Assembly (NCBI RefSeq): GCF_003589595.1
Contig: NW_020654289.1
Span: forward strand, 7,866,776 to 7,930,775
Length of the DNA stretch: 64,000 bases
DNA from: Hyposmocoma kahamanoa
Taxonomy: Eukaryota; Arthropoda; Insecta; Lepidoptera; Cosmopterigidae
Direction of reading: 5' to 3'
Part shown: one piece after another, positions 10,320 through 20,668 of the stretch
Layout: the number at the start of each line of letters is the position of its first letter
Position numbering within the stretch: position 1 is the stretch's first letter
Notes under the pieces: model-generated
Seen by the model: only the letters and a program-made list of their open reading frames with translations
Told to the model about the DNA's origin: nothing
Databases searched by the model: none
Made by a program: the position numbers and the translations under genes

Positions 10320-11199
10320 TCAGCATACAGAAGCGAACTTATCGCGGCAGCGAACCGCGAGTGCCAGAAGCGAAAATGCTTGCGTTTTCGAACATGGTTT
10401 AAGGTTTTTAATGCTCATTTGTCTTAGTTTTGACGCTCGATATGAAACTATGAAAGTTAATTTATACAGATCAAATATTAAGTCAGAACAGCTGAAAATA
10501 TACATTGATTTAATTTAATTTCTTTCTTCAGAGAAAAAGGATTAATAATTAAAAAAAAATACCGTTTAGAATTTTTAGCCTGCTGCTTTTGCAAGTTTAA
10601 AAATGACCATTTAAATACATGCCATATTAAAATAAACAGTAAAATATTATATTAGTAAATAATATTAAAGTAAACAGGAACCTTACATATTATTCAATCT
10701 TCATATTAAATCTTAGGACTCGTATAGTGCGATTCTTGCGATGCCTAAACTAATAAATGAGTACAGTAAACAGATTTGCTATATTTATTTAACAACAAAA
10801 CATTTAGTTATCATTAGTTATATAATATAAATTAATTTATATGTAAATATAATTATGAAATAACTTCTAGAAGAATATATACACTCAAAGTCAATTGAAA
10901 CTCAACATATTGGATTCGAAACAAAAACCTTAATTTTCCCTGTCCCTGTTACGGAGAATTTGGTGCAATATTTATTAAGTTTAGTACATACAAAAATTTA
11001 CTTAAGTTCAAAAAATGTTTGAATATTGTACAAAAATAAATAAAACAATTGTAAAGTAACAATACAATAACAAAATAAATGTGCGTGTGCGAAAAATGCA
11101 AAACAAACAATAATTTCCCTCTGTCAATTACATTCAAACAATGTGAGTTTAATTTTATTTCCGGCAATCAAACTCGGAATTGGAATCAATACCCGCTGT
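10320..11199. other. AT-rich, nothing recognised
   Basis: Unique AT-rich sequence with no coding signal. Composition becomes more balanced after about 11160. Confidence 0.45.
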
Positions 11200-11445
11200 C
11201 GCATGCAAAATGACGTCATCAATGTTGACTATACTGCAATCAGTACACAGGCGCATTTGCAAAAAACCAAAGCATTATGGGCTTTATTACCTCCCTATAC
11301 GAGTGTAAGGCGGAAATGATGTAGGCTGTATGAGACTGGAACTCGCAGCGTCATCGGAGCGGAGTAGTGTCGCGTTAATTGACAGCGCCCACATCGGAGG
11401 TTTTGGTTTTGCGTTCGATCGACGCGAAGCGCATCAAATTGTGCG

Positions 11446-11589
11446 ATGACTGCATGGCTCGTTAATTTTGTTCGGGAGTGTTTGCTCGTAGTGTTTGCCC
11501 TGATAACGTTGGACCGCCAGTTCTGTTGTGGCAGCTGCGAGATGGGGGTATATCCTTCAATGGCGCACTTAACAATCGTCTCTTGTTGA
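11446..11589 (+). CDS. possible first coding exon with signal peptide
   Basis: A 47-codon frame starting at ATG 11446. An in-frame TGA at 11380-11382 lies upstream and no earlier ATG intervenes, so this is the natural start. The N-terminus has a short polar region, then the hydrophobic run CLLVVFALITL at about residues 12-22, then DRQFCCG, which together resemble a cleavable signal peptide or a membrane anchor. A GT after GAGATGGGG at about 11546-11550 could be a splice donor, giving about 34 coding codons before an intron; unspliced, the frame ends at TGA 11587. The surrounding 11.2-11.56 kb is non-repetitive and more GC-balanced than its flanks, as expected of a promoter and first exon. No family was recognised and no partner exon is visible nearby. 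A chance hydrophobic ORF is a real alternative. Confidence 0.3.
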   Translation: MTAWLVNFVRECLLVVFALITLDRQFCCGSCEMGVYPSMAHLTIVSC

Positions 11590-11779
11590 CTTTATAGAGC
11601 TATCTACTTTACTTACATATATGCACAGATTTTTCTCTTCTGCTTTGTACATTTAAACAACATAATTTTGCGTTAAAGGAATGTCAAAATTTGTTCAGTA
11701 ACTGACCAAATAGACGGGAAGGAAACTTAAAAGAAAAATATATTTATATATGCAAGCAGTGAAGATAATTGCAGGAGTG

Positions 11780-11930
11780 AGAGCGACGAACAAAAGAGCA
11801 CCTAACTGCGTTGAAGTGAGCTAACCTAATGTCCCGAACTTTTAATTAATCGGGCAAAGGCCGCCGAATTGAATCGCGCCGGGGCGCAAGCCAGGTTAGC
11901 CTACGACTCTGACGGGGTTGCGTAGGGTTG
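11780..11930. other. conserved-looking non-coding block
   Basis: Single-copy, mixed composition. Contains CCCGAACTTTTAATTAATCG, in which TAATTAAT is a classical homeodomain-type site, followed by GGCAAAGGCCGCCGAATTGA. Possible enhancer; comparison with other moths would decide. Confidence 0.25.
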
Positions 11931-11934
11931 TGCT

Positions 11935-12190
11935 TGAAAATGTATCGATTTAAGAAAAAATATTATAAAAAAATTAATTAAAAAAATGAAATTATTTTTT
12001 ACAATACAAATTGGAAAAAAATATTTTTTCAAACAAACCAACGTTTTGGGCCATTTACAAATCACATGACCACAGATAACTGACATTTGTAGATGGTTAT
12101 AAACGTTGATTAAAAATCTAAATACGCGATTTAGATCCCAAAAACTAGTTTCATTTCCAACATATCGCGAAAACTTAAGAATTTGAAAAA
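11935..12190. repeat. Repeat-D copy, diverged
   Basis: CAAACAAACCAACGTTTTGG, GCCATTTACA and AATACGCGATTTAGATCCC followed by CTAGTTTCATTTCC and CGCGAAAACTTAAG. Core and right arm are recognisable, the left arm is AT-expanded. Confidence 0.65.
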
Positions 12191-12194
12191 TCAT

Positions 12195-12595
12195 ATTATT
12201 TATAAATTTTGACATATTCGATAATAAAATGTATTAGTAAAGATACAGAACTTATTCTTATTTTTTACCGAACAAAACGTATGGCGCATTCGTTTGCAGA
12301 TATTTTGCATTGATAGACTAATATATAAAAAAAAAGAAAAAATACCTCCAAAAACCATGTCTTACAAAGAGATGCGATTAAAATTAACTGGGCCGTATTT
12401 ATTTTTGATGTTTAATTAATAAAATATTATAGAGTTTGACCAGAGTTATGGAGTCGATATAAAAGTAAGTAATATGATTTTCCTAGCTGAATACTTAACC
12501 ACGTATATTTAAACGGCGAACTCTATTACTCAAATAGTAGTTAATTAAACATTTATCATCACGTCCGCACTCGTGTTATTCCGTCTAAGTAATTG
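12195..12595 (+). repeat. Repeat-I copy 1
   Basis: Directly repeated at 14255-14900. Shared landmarks are TTTTGACATATTCGA, AAATACCTCCAAAAACCATG, GAGTTTGACCAGAG, AAGTAAGTAATAT, TACTTAACCACG and GCACTCGTGTTATTCC. No coding potential. Class unknown. Confidence 0.7.
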
Positions 12596-13321
12596 GGTTC
12601 AGGACAGTTCTTATCCAATCTTATCTCAAATCTTATCCAAAAATCCAATCATGTATCGATGTGTAGTCGACAACGCTATAGTTCAGCGTAGTCCAAGCTG
12701 ACACTGGGCCGGCCGCCAACTTTTAATGAAGCGATTTGTAAATTTTACACGTAAACGAATAACTAATGGAAAAGCGTGCAGCCCGTAGCCGCTTGCTGAA
12801 CTCTTGACTTTTTGACTGTGATTTTGTGCACACGCGGCGTCTATATGCATCACACTAATAAAGTATCAGTAATTAGAGTGTAAATGTTAAATTGTTCTTT
12901 GGTTTTAGAAAGATCTTGACGACCTCCATGAACGAGTGGTGTGTCCGCCGGTTTTTGTGCTAAAGCCATATCTGATACCCCCAGCGCGATCAATGTAAGA
13001 AATTAACATTTGGATATTGTCGGACCTAGATGTTTGTGATACCGTCGGTGTTTCCAATTTCCATAACATAAGTGCTTTATTCTTTACTTTTTACTTTGGA
13101 TTCAGAGCAACGTAACTGATGTTGTATAATATTTCTTATTTTATTCAGGTTTAGGAAGGTTTTCTGGAGTAGTTTTGTTTTGTCATTCAATACAGTGTCT
13201 TCTAAGAACAAGGATACGTATGATGTGAAATATTTATAATTAATTAGTTTGTTAATGTAGTTAAGGTTTGCATTGATAATTATTAGTGCGTTGAAAGTGT
13301 TCATCACAAAACGGTAAGAAT
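12596..13321. other. no gene recognised
   Basis: Mixed composition with a slightly GC-rich part at 12690-12970. No repeat or coding signal found. Confidence 0.4.
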
Positions 13322-13358
13322 AAATACACACACACACACACATACACACAAACACACA
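13322..13358. repeat. (CA)n microsatellite
   Basis: ACACACACACACACACA interrupted by CATACACACAAACACACAG. Confidence 0.9.
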
Positions 13359-14137
13359 GTCTTATTGCCCTTTTGCTATATTTCTTTTGTAATTAATTTA
13401 ATAATATAATAAAAACTTTCTGTACTGATAACCACGACACAGGCCTAGCCTAGTGTTGTCTATGTATCACAATATTACATTTTGGACAGTTAAATAAATG
13501 TTTTTGAATTTGTATTTTGTATTTGTTTAGAACAATTGAAAATGCAGCTTAATGACATTGAGATAATTTCAATATTTTTGAACAGGCAACTTGCTAGATC
13601 AATGCCTATCATTTTGACTCTGACTGTACCGTTAATGGAAATTGCGCTATAAGAATATTATAACGATTTCCCAAAAATTCTAATTACTTTCACCATTAAT
13701 GTAAACAGGTCATAATGATTCGTTATGTACTATATGACGACCTGTGTAATAACTCTTATTAAATAAACATCGCATTGTTTTGTTTACATACGAATATTTG
13801 CAAAATAAACCAACCCACATGAGTATCCAGGTAATGCGATTTTGGAGTTAATTTCACATTTTATGAAACAAGTTTGTGTTCTACTCATGTTTGTTTGTAT
13901 TTGTGCTACTACGGGTTGTATCGAAACGAAGTAGCGTATCCATCGGAAACTCGTTGAGAGTAATAGCACCTATGTTTGTTTTATTACGTGTTTTTTTGTA
14001 AAATGTACACTTCAATCATTCGTGACGTGTATACACTGGAAAGTTCTATTCGAATTTTGAAACGCTGTCAAAACATAAATTTCGTTGGTGTGGCAACACT
14101 CGTCTTATCTTTTTCGTCCAAACCTATGCATAAGCAT
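13359..14137. other. no gene recognised
   Basis: AT-rich unique sequence without coding signal. Confidence 0.45.
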
Positions 14138-14248
14138 TTTTTTTATAATAGCAAGCGATGCGACGAACAAGTCGTGCGCCTGGTGGTAAGCGACACGCCT
14201 ATGTATGACAGTAGGAATGCTGCTCAGCTTTAAATTGCAAAGATGTGT
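14138..14248 (-). repeat. Repeat-B fragment (3' end)
   Basis: Poly-T, GATGCGACGAACAAGTCGTG, CGCCTGGTGGTAAGCGACAC and TCAGCTTTAAATTGCAAAGA; homology then stops. Confidence 0.8.
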
Positions 14249-14254
14249 CAGTAA

Positions 14255-14345
14255 CAACTCCATAAAGAAATATTCTTTATAAACTTTGACACATTCGAGA
14301 CTTTATTTGTAATAACACTGGACTTATTATCATTGTCGACTGGCT
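14255..14345 (+). repeat. Repeat-I copy 2, left part
   Basis: TCTTTATAAACTTTGACACA and CATTCGAGACTTTATTTGTA match 12195-12260. The unit is then interrupted by the Repeat-C copy that follows and resumes at 14596. Confidence 0.6.
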
Positions 14346-14595
14346 TGAAAGAGGAGGTACTCAATTCAATTGTATTTGTTTTTGTGTGCACGCGGTTGCT
14401 CCGGCATTTTTTTTTACCTTAGTATTGGTCCCATTTAAATTTGAAGAAAATATTCCACCCTAAGGGTAGCAAATTAAGGGATAAATTATAATAGAGTTTA
14501 TTACATTTCAACCACTTTCCGTTAATCGTTTTCAATAAAACTTGGTAAATAGATGTAATTTCGCAAACTTCTGAAGTTGGTTTATTTTTTTTATA
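14346..14595 (+). repeat. Repeat-C copy inside Repeat-I
   Basis: GAGGAGGTACTCAATTCAAT, GTATTGGTCCCATTTAAATT, CTTTCCGTTAATCG, AATAAAACTTGGTAAATAGA and TTCTGAAGTTGG. The first 12 or so bases of the family edge are lost. Confidence 0.8.
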
Positions 14596-14900
14596 AAAAA
14601 GGTACATAAACATAAGGTTATATAAATTATAACAAAAAACTAAAAAATACCTCTAAAAACCATGTAAAACAATAAGGATACGGTTAAATTTAACAAAGTC
14701 ATATTTATTTTTCACCTTTATTAACAGAACACATAGAGTTTGACCAGAGCACTATGGAGTTGTATAAAAAGTAAGTAATATAATTTTTTTTCCCACCTCA
14801 GTACTTAACCACGCCTATTTCAACGGTGAACTCAAATTATCTAATTAAGCACAAAATATTTATCATTACGTGCGCACTCGTGTTATTCCATCTTTCTGCA
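14596..14900 (+). repeat. Repeat-I copy 2, right part
   Basis: AAATACCTCTAAAAACCATG, GAGTTTGACCAGAGC, TACTTAACCACGCCTATTTC and GCGCACTCGTGTTATTCCAT match 12330-12590. Confidence 0.7.
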
Positions 14901-14926
14901 ACCATCATCTGCTATCGTGAATAGCC

Positions 14927-15377
14927 TTAGGGCGCGTTCCCATTATGTCGTGACGGCAGATAGTCGTACAGTCTAAAGTATCGTGTCTTGTATATTTAAA
15001 TGAAGTTGTATATATAGTACAACACGATTAACTGTCATTCACGACTTTTTTGTCGTTACGACGACAGTCTATCGTGATAATGGGAAGAGCTGGAACGACA
15101 GTCGTCTGACGATAAATAAAACGTCACGATAAAAATATGACAACAGATAATCGCAACTTCAAACTATTCTGTCGCGCAAACGACAAGGCGGCTGCCGTGA
15201 ACCGATAATTTGTCGTCACGATCTAGTGGGAAAAGCTAGACACGACAATCGTTCAACGATAAAATAAACGTCCTCGACATTGTCATGCCAGATGGTAGTG
15301 ATACAGGAACGGGCTAGACGGTAGACAGTTGTTCAACGATACATAAAACGTTACAACATGATGGGAACGCGCCCTAA
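14927..15377. mobile_element. 451-bp MITE, PIF/Harbinger-like ends
   Basis: Ends are TTAGGGCGCGTTCCCATTAT at the left and the reverse complement of ATGATGGGAACGCGCCCTAA at the right, about 29 bp of terminal repeat. The interior repeats a motif of about 70 bp built from GGGAA-AGCT, ACGACA, GTTCAACGATA and AAACGTC at about 15080, 15228 and 15300-15350. No transposase. PIF/Harbinger is inferred from the TTA/TAA flanks and the GGGCGCGTTCCC-type terminus. Confidence 0.7.
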
Positions 15378-15880
15378 CGCGAAGGTCACGAGGCGCGACG
15401 CTCCGTCGTCTAACGTCAATTGCAAATATACTATTTTATTTATAAAGACCACAAAATAGTGCTGCAACCTGCAGCGAAATGCGCTTCAAGCAAACTTGCA
15501 CTAGTGACGCGCGTTTTTTGCGGACGACCAGAACAATTATACGAGAAAAGTCCATAGTGTGCACGAAACTATCGCTCCGCACGTCAGCGTTTGAAACAAA
15601 TTATTTTCTTTTTTGTTGTTGTTTGGTTCCAGCTGAAATCAAATAGTTATTAACTTAATACTTACGTATTTAAAGCATATTCCACTAAAAATATATAACA
15701 ATATTAACTATATATAATAAAATTCGAATAATTCTACTTTATTTCCCCTACCGAAGACGCTATAAGCGAATTATCAGAATTCATGAGTGTATTTTGAAGC
15801 TTCCAACGAATTAACGATTCAAGCGTGGCGATATTTTCGTGGCCGAAGCGTAAGAACTCGACATGTCAATCAATTAATTA
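15378..15880. other. no gene recognised
   Basis: A CpG-containing patch at 15380-15600 followed by AT-rich sequence. No family or frame recognised. Confidence 0.4.
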
Positions 15881-15982
15881 TATAGGTACTACTTGGGCTT
15901 GTGGATTGTGAATGTATTCACAAATACGAGTACATTGTGTGTGTGTGATTGTTTGTGATTGAGTACATTGTTGCGAGTGGTT

Positions 15983-16252
15983 GTCCACGGCCCCCGTAAT
16001 ACAGAGTTTCCTTAGTGCGGGGCTATGAGTATATGCGTTGTTATAGTTATCTCCTTCACTTTCATCCATGTATCGGGTTCGATGCGCAGGCCGGTAGAAG
16101 TAGTTGTATGGCCTACATTTATTTCTCTCGTGGGTTTGGGTGTAATTTGTGGTTGTCTATGTGTATGTCCACGACCCCCGTAATACAGAGTTTCCTTGGT
16201 GAGGGGCTATGAGTATATGCGTTGTTATAGTTATCTCCTTCACTTTCATCAT
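15983..16252 (+). repeat. SINE-A copy with duplicated 3' half
   Basis: The segment from GTCCACGGCCCCCGTAATAC to CTCCTTCACTTTCATC occurs at 15983-16066 and again at 16167-16252, offset 184 bp and nearly identical. Between them is a 5'-truncated SINE-A body (GGGTTCGATGCGCAGGCC, GGCCTACATTTATTTCTCTC, GGGTGTAATTTGTGGTTGTC). Confidence 0.75.
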
Positions 16253-16630
16253 TAATTCTCCCTCCCGCTACATTCTTATTTAATATCTTACAGACATCCC
16301 TTTTTGAAATTTATATTTATGCTAATGGAATAAGTAAATTATGTCTAAAATAAAAAATCAGACCATAGTTAGCCATGCTAGTCCAATGCGGGCTGCTGTG
16401 AGAAATCTCCAATTGATTGTTCTAATAAACAAAGTAGTTAATGAAATAGAGGAAGGCGAGGATTAAAGGTGCTCAACCCTATTAGCCTTTCGGAAATTGA
16501 ACTAGAGATCATTACTCTAATTAATAAAGGGTTCAACTCGATGGTTTCGGAACTAAGCTTCTTATTCGGTCAATAGAAGTATCGCTGATAAGGGACTAGA
16601 GTTTTAGGGGCAATGGCTTTTCACTTATTG
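16253..16630. other. no gene recognised
   Basis: AT-rich unique sequence; nothing recognised. Confidence 0.45.
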
Positions 16631-17048
16631 ATTTCCAATATAGTCAAGTGTGAGTTTTGTTCATCTGTATTACTTCATACAACTTTTCCACGATGAACAT
16701 GATTTACAATGTAGTGAAGTGTGAGTTTTGTTCATCTGTATCACTTCCTATAACTTTTCCACGATGAACATGATTTACAATGTAGTAAAGTGTGAGTTTT
16801 GTTCCTATGTATCATTTCATATAACTTTTCCACGATGAACATGATTTACAATGTAATGAAGTGTGAGATTTGTTCCTCTGTATCACTTCATATAACTTTT
16901 TCACGATGAACATGGTTTACAATGTAGTGAAGTGTGAGTTTTGTTCCTCTGTATCACTTCATATAACTTTTTCACGATGAACATGGTTTACAATGTAGTG
17001 AAGTGTGAGTTTTGTTCCTCTGTATCACTTCATATAACTTTTCGAGAT
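16631..17048. repeat. 71-bp minisatellite, about 6 units
   Basis: The motif CGATGAACATG recurs at 16691, 16762, 16833, 16904 and 16975, exactly 71 bp apart; each unit also has ACAATGTAGTGAAGTGTGAG and GTATCACTTCATATAAC. First and last units are partial. The units differ at only a few positions. 71 bp is not a multiple of 3 and no frame runs through the array. Confidence 0.9.
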
Positions 17049-17345
17049 GAACAGCACCAATAGAGCTCCTTTTGAAAGAGTTCGTCCAGGGAAGTACCTT
17101 TATTTCTGCCGCCAAGCAGTAACGTTAACATACTGCGTTCCGATTTAGAAGGGTAAGGGTGCTGGGGAAATTTCAGGCACATGAGACTTGTCAACTTATG
17201 TCTCAGAGTGAGGGGCGCAGTGACAGTGCCCCTTAGGTCTTTGCGATTTAAAGCTCTGAGTGGCACTGCAACTGTTATGGACATTTGTGTACCTTACCAT
17301 CAGGCGCACGACCTGTTCGTCCCGTCACTTGATATTATAAAAAAT
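17049..17345 (+). repeat. Repeat-B copy at the end of the minisatellite
   Basis: GAGCTCCTTTTGAAAGAGTT through GCACGACCTGTTCGTCCCGT and an A-rich tail. It begins within the last minisatellite unit, whose CCACGATGAA is eroded to CGAGATGAA. Confidence 0.9.
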
Positions 17346-17440
17346 AAATAAAAAAGTGAACATTTTTTGTTTTATAATGATAACATTGGAATACAACTTT
17401 ATAATTGACCATAAAAACTTAATCACACACAATTTGTTAT

Positions 17441-17540
17441 TATTATTGATACAAAGATCTAAAAAACACAACGAAGAATTCCGTTGAGTACAGTCGGATC
17501 GAAGGAATTATTTTTTGTGTTTTTTTTTTAATTTTCTGGC
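17441..17540 (+). repeat. SINE-E copy, internally deleted
   Basis: GATACAAAGATCT, then CAGTCGGATCGAAGGAATTA and a T-rich stretch. The tRNA-like centre is missing and the unit runs into the next SINE. Confidence 0.5.
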
Positions 17541-17737
17541 AATAATAATAACAATAACGCACATATTCATAACCCTGCACTAGGGAAACCCTGTTGTCAC
17601 AGGTGCCATGGACACACAAATTACACCCAAACTTAAGAAAGATAAAAATGTAGGCCATGCAAACAATTTTCCCGGCCCAGAAAACGAATCCGAGACCTAT
17701 GTGTGCCAGACCAGCGTGTTAACCATCCATCGACGTT
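17541..17737 (-). repeat. SINE-A copy
   Basis: Reverse strand: AATAATAATAACAATAACGC tail, CTAGGGAAACCCTGT, AAATTACACCCAAACTTAAG, TTCCCGGCCCAGAAAACGAA and a diverged tRNA-like head. Confidence 0.75.
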
Positions 17738-17744
17738 GTTAGTT

Positions 17745-17960
17745 CGATGGTACAGTGTTGATACAAATATCTAACAAACACATCGAACAATTCCTTCGAT
17801 CCGCCTGTACTCGGAGCAGCATAAGTTGGCCGAGTCCAATCGGATCGAAGAATTTTTCAGTTTTTTTTTTCAATTTTTTAGCAATAATACTAACAAACTA
17901 CTTAGTGGAGTATTTTCTCAAAAAATATATGAATATCATAGTTGTAGCCGCTCACGCGAA
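17745..17960 (+). repeat. SINE-E copy in a palindromic arrangement
   Basis: An inverted SINE-E tail (GATACAAATATCTAACAAAC, AATTCCTTCGATCCG) followed by a forward tail (CGGATCGAAGAATTTTTCAG, AACAAACTACTTAGTGGAGT). The two facing ends can pair over about 15 bp. Confidence 0.55.
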
Positions 17961-19185
17961 GCGCACCTCCTACCAGAAAATGGCGGCTATTTGGTTTCGC
18001 AAATCAGAAAAGCATTCAGTATAAATACAAGTTTTTATGAATAAAAATTATTATTCTGCATTGCTAATAAATACCCTCCGTACTACCAACAAAAACATCT
18101 CAAATTAAATGCAGTAATACACCGCAAATCCTGCACTTAAAAAGCACTAATGAAATTTTTGGTGTACTTGGATAAATATGACAATATTCTGTTTGAGTGG
18201 TTCTAACGTTTACCATGAAATTCCTCCTTAAAGTATAGTTTATAAACATTTATATTCAGGGTAAACTTAAAAAACGCTACTTACGGTATGTTTTCAATAA
18301 ATAAACACCGAAATCACCAGCCCAAACAATAACACACACGATTGTCGTGACGTATTTTTGAAGTTGTTTATTTTTTAAATGCTGTCATTTACCCAGGCAT
18401 TGAAAACTTTAAGGTTTGCTAGAGTAGTTACCGAAATAGCAATTAATATAAGTTTTTTTACCTGTTATAACTTCGATATCCGATAAATCGGTATAAAATC
18501 ATCACCGGCACCTCTAGGTGTGGTATGCGTCTACGGCTGCATGTATCGCGTGAGCGGATAAAAAAAATAATGATATTCAATAAGAATATCGAAACTGACA
18601 TTTCGTACTTCAGGACAGAAGCTGTCGTTTGAAGCTACACAACATCTTATTTGAAAAAAAATACTTTAAATCCGACTCAATCACAAGTCACATTAAAAAA
18701 CTCTATCTTGCAACGGCAGAGTAGTAAATCGCAGCATAACCTTACCACAAATAGTACGTCACGGTTGGTTAAAGCCGACCGGCTAATAATTTCATCAATG
18801 TCCGCCATAAGCCTGCGACCCTTTTGCGGGCAGTAGTCCCTCTCCCCTTTCCCTTATACCCCCAGGTCCCGGGATTCCGGGACTCCGTTCCAAATGTCAA
18901 TGTGTCACCTTGCAGTAATTCCGAAGCCCATTGTAAACCCTAGGTCCTGCTTGACGAAGGCGACGGTCGATTGGAGTTTGTGACCGACCACACCATATAA
19001 ATGAATCATTAGTTGTTCCAGAAATTTGGGATGACAAACAATTGTACATGGTATGTTTAGATTCAGTGTTGCTTAATTCTAACATAAGTATCATCAACAA
19101 AATTATCCATAAATTATTATTAAGGTTGAAAGTGTCGTACTATCACACACGTGAGACAGAAATGAAAGGTAAACAAAAAAGAAAT
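17961..19185. other. no gene recognised
   Basis: Mostly AT-rich. A GC-rich patch at 18770-18990 contains GTCCCGG-GATT-CCGGGAC; its minus-strand frame is open for 67 codons but not recognised. Nothing else seen. Confidence 0.35.
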
Positions 19186-19545
19186 TAGCTCAGAGCTTCA
19201 ACAATACCTTTTTTAAATTTAGAAGCAGGTAAATAAAATATATCAATAATATTAAACATATTATTATCTTTGTAATGAGAAAGAATACGATTTTCGATCG
19301 CTTGCATTTGTTCGACAGCGCGACGTTTTAAATGGCGAGTTGGAATGCGCCCGTCGTGGATGAACTCTCATGGGTACATTGTATCTAATATTTTGCACAA
19401 GATCTAGACAGTCAATGTAATTAAAACAAACTCCATGGAGTGTAACAGCTAGACAACTTGTTAGATACCAATATATAACAACGCCAACATTAAATTGAAC
19501 AACACATAGAACATGCTTTTTAACTTTCTCTCTATTATAACATCC
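19186..19545 (-). pseudogene. jockey-like LINE ORF2 C-terminal remnant
   Basis: Read on the minus strand, the frame includes NIRYNVPMRVHPRRAHSN, then FKTSRCRTNASDRKSYSF, and after a one-base frameshift IIDIFYLPASKFKKGIVEAL and a stop (TAA at 19188-19186). This layout (a run of basic and Ser/Arg residues, then a short hydrophobic IDIF-type stretch and a K-rich end) is typical of the region after the reverse-transcriptase thumb in jockey-like elements. Only the last part of the protein is present. Family assignment is from memory. Confidence 0.55.
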
Positions 19546-19564
19546 TGTTTCTTCTATGGGATTA

Positions 19565-19832
19565 ATTTTTTTAATAATATCAAGTGACGGGACGAACAAA
19601 CCGTGCGCCTGATGGTAAGCTACACGCCTGTCCATGACAGTTGTAATGCCACTCAGAGCTTTAAATCGCAAAGATCTGACGGGCACTGTCACCAGGAGAT
19701 ATATGTTGACAAGTCCCATGTGCCTGTAATTTCACCAGCACCCTTACCCTTCAAAACCAGAACACAGTAATGCTGACATCACTACTTGGCGGCAGAAACA
19801 GGTAAGGTGGCAGTACTTCCCCGGATCATCGG
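19565..19832 (-). repeat. Repeat-B copy
   Basis: ATCAAGTGACGGGACGAACA, GGTAAGCTACACGCCTGTCC, CTCAGAGCTTTAAATCGCAA, CAAGTCCCATGTGCCTGTAA, CTACTTGGCGGCAGAAACAG. The 5' end stops at CAGTACTTCCCCGG. Confidence 0.9.
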
Positions 19833-20284
19833 TTTTATCTTACTATTTCAAAGCATGAATTATGTGTATAGTTCAATTTTGTAACAGACTTATTTATTAT
19901 TATACATTATTTATTAATGACATAATGATTAAGAGTTTTTTGAAGTACCTTGTTGAATTACTTGATTAATTTAATTAATTTTGTCACCTATTTAGTGACC
20001 ACCAAGGCTTAATTGTGTTTGTAATTTTAACTCAAGTAGCTCAAATAATGTCGAACACTGATTTCTAAGATATTGTGTCTAGTTTGGGTAATCAGAGTTA
20101 CAAACAATTAGTATATACAAACTGTTACTTGCTTATATTCTTATATTCATTATTATGTGGAATTATATTAGTCTGTAGTAATAGTATTCTGTACAATCTT
20201 TTTAAAAATAAACAAATAATGATTGTTATTATTTTACTCCATTTACGACCTCTTTGGTCTGTAAAGTTATTACGGCTCACTTAA
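19833..20284. other. no gene recognised
   Basis: Very AT-rich; no family or coding signal. Confidence 0.5.
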
Positions 20285-20460
20285 AAACGTACACACCCAC
20301 ACGCACACACTCATAGCCCCGCAGTAGGAAAGTTCTGTACCGCGAATGCCATGGGCACATACACACATACAAACTTACGAGAGAAAAAACAATTGTACCG
20401 GCCCGGAAATCGAACCGTGCCAGCTAGCTCAACATGGTAATCGTTCGGCCACGGAGGCAG
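20285..20460 (-). repeat. SINE-A copy
   Basis: Reverse strand: CACACACTCATAGCCCCGCA, AGGAAAGTTCTGTACCGCGA, ACTTACGAGAGAAAAAAC, CCGGCCCGGAAATCGAACCG and the head TCGTTCGGCCACGGAGGCAG. A LINE 3' end is inserted just at its head. Confidence 0.85.
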
Positions 20461-20471
20461 TTGTATACAGC

Positions 20472-20652
20472 CGGGCGGCGTCGTGGTGAATGTTCACTGA
20501 TCCCACGGCGCCGACTCAACCGGCGAGAGGGAAACCCGGGGGGGTTTTAGTGGGGTAGGCCCTCCAGTCTGGAGGGAGAGTCCCCACATAACCCCTGAGT
20601 CTCCCTGGGCTCAGGGGTATCCATAAAGATTTCCCCCTCGTCAAAAAAAAAA
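20472..20652 (+). mobile_element. R1-like LINE 3' end with target duplication
   Basis: GC-rich 181-bp insert ending GGGGTTTTAGTGGGGTAGGC, GAGTCCCCACATAACCCC, GGGGTATCCATAAAGATTTC, CCCCTCGTC and a run of A. It is flanked by GGCAGTTGTATACAGC (20456-20471) and GGCAGTTGCATACAGC (20653-20668), a 16-bp target-site duplication with one mismatch. This shows integration by target-primed reverse transcription into or next to the SINE-A head. Confidence 0.75.
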
Positions 20653-20668
20653 GGCAGTTGCATACAGC

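Noticed and set aside
13077..13355. Cys/Val-rich 92-codon frame
   Set aside because: Its start is the (CA)n microsatellite read on the other strand and the rest lacks coding character.
16631..17048. CRISPR array
   Set aside because: The repeat is a contiguous 71-bp tandem unit without distinct spacers, and the context is an insect genome.
19264..19719. 151-codon minus-strand gene
   Set aside because: The frame is a fusion of Repeat-B antisense and a frameshifted LINE C-terminus.
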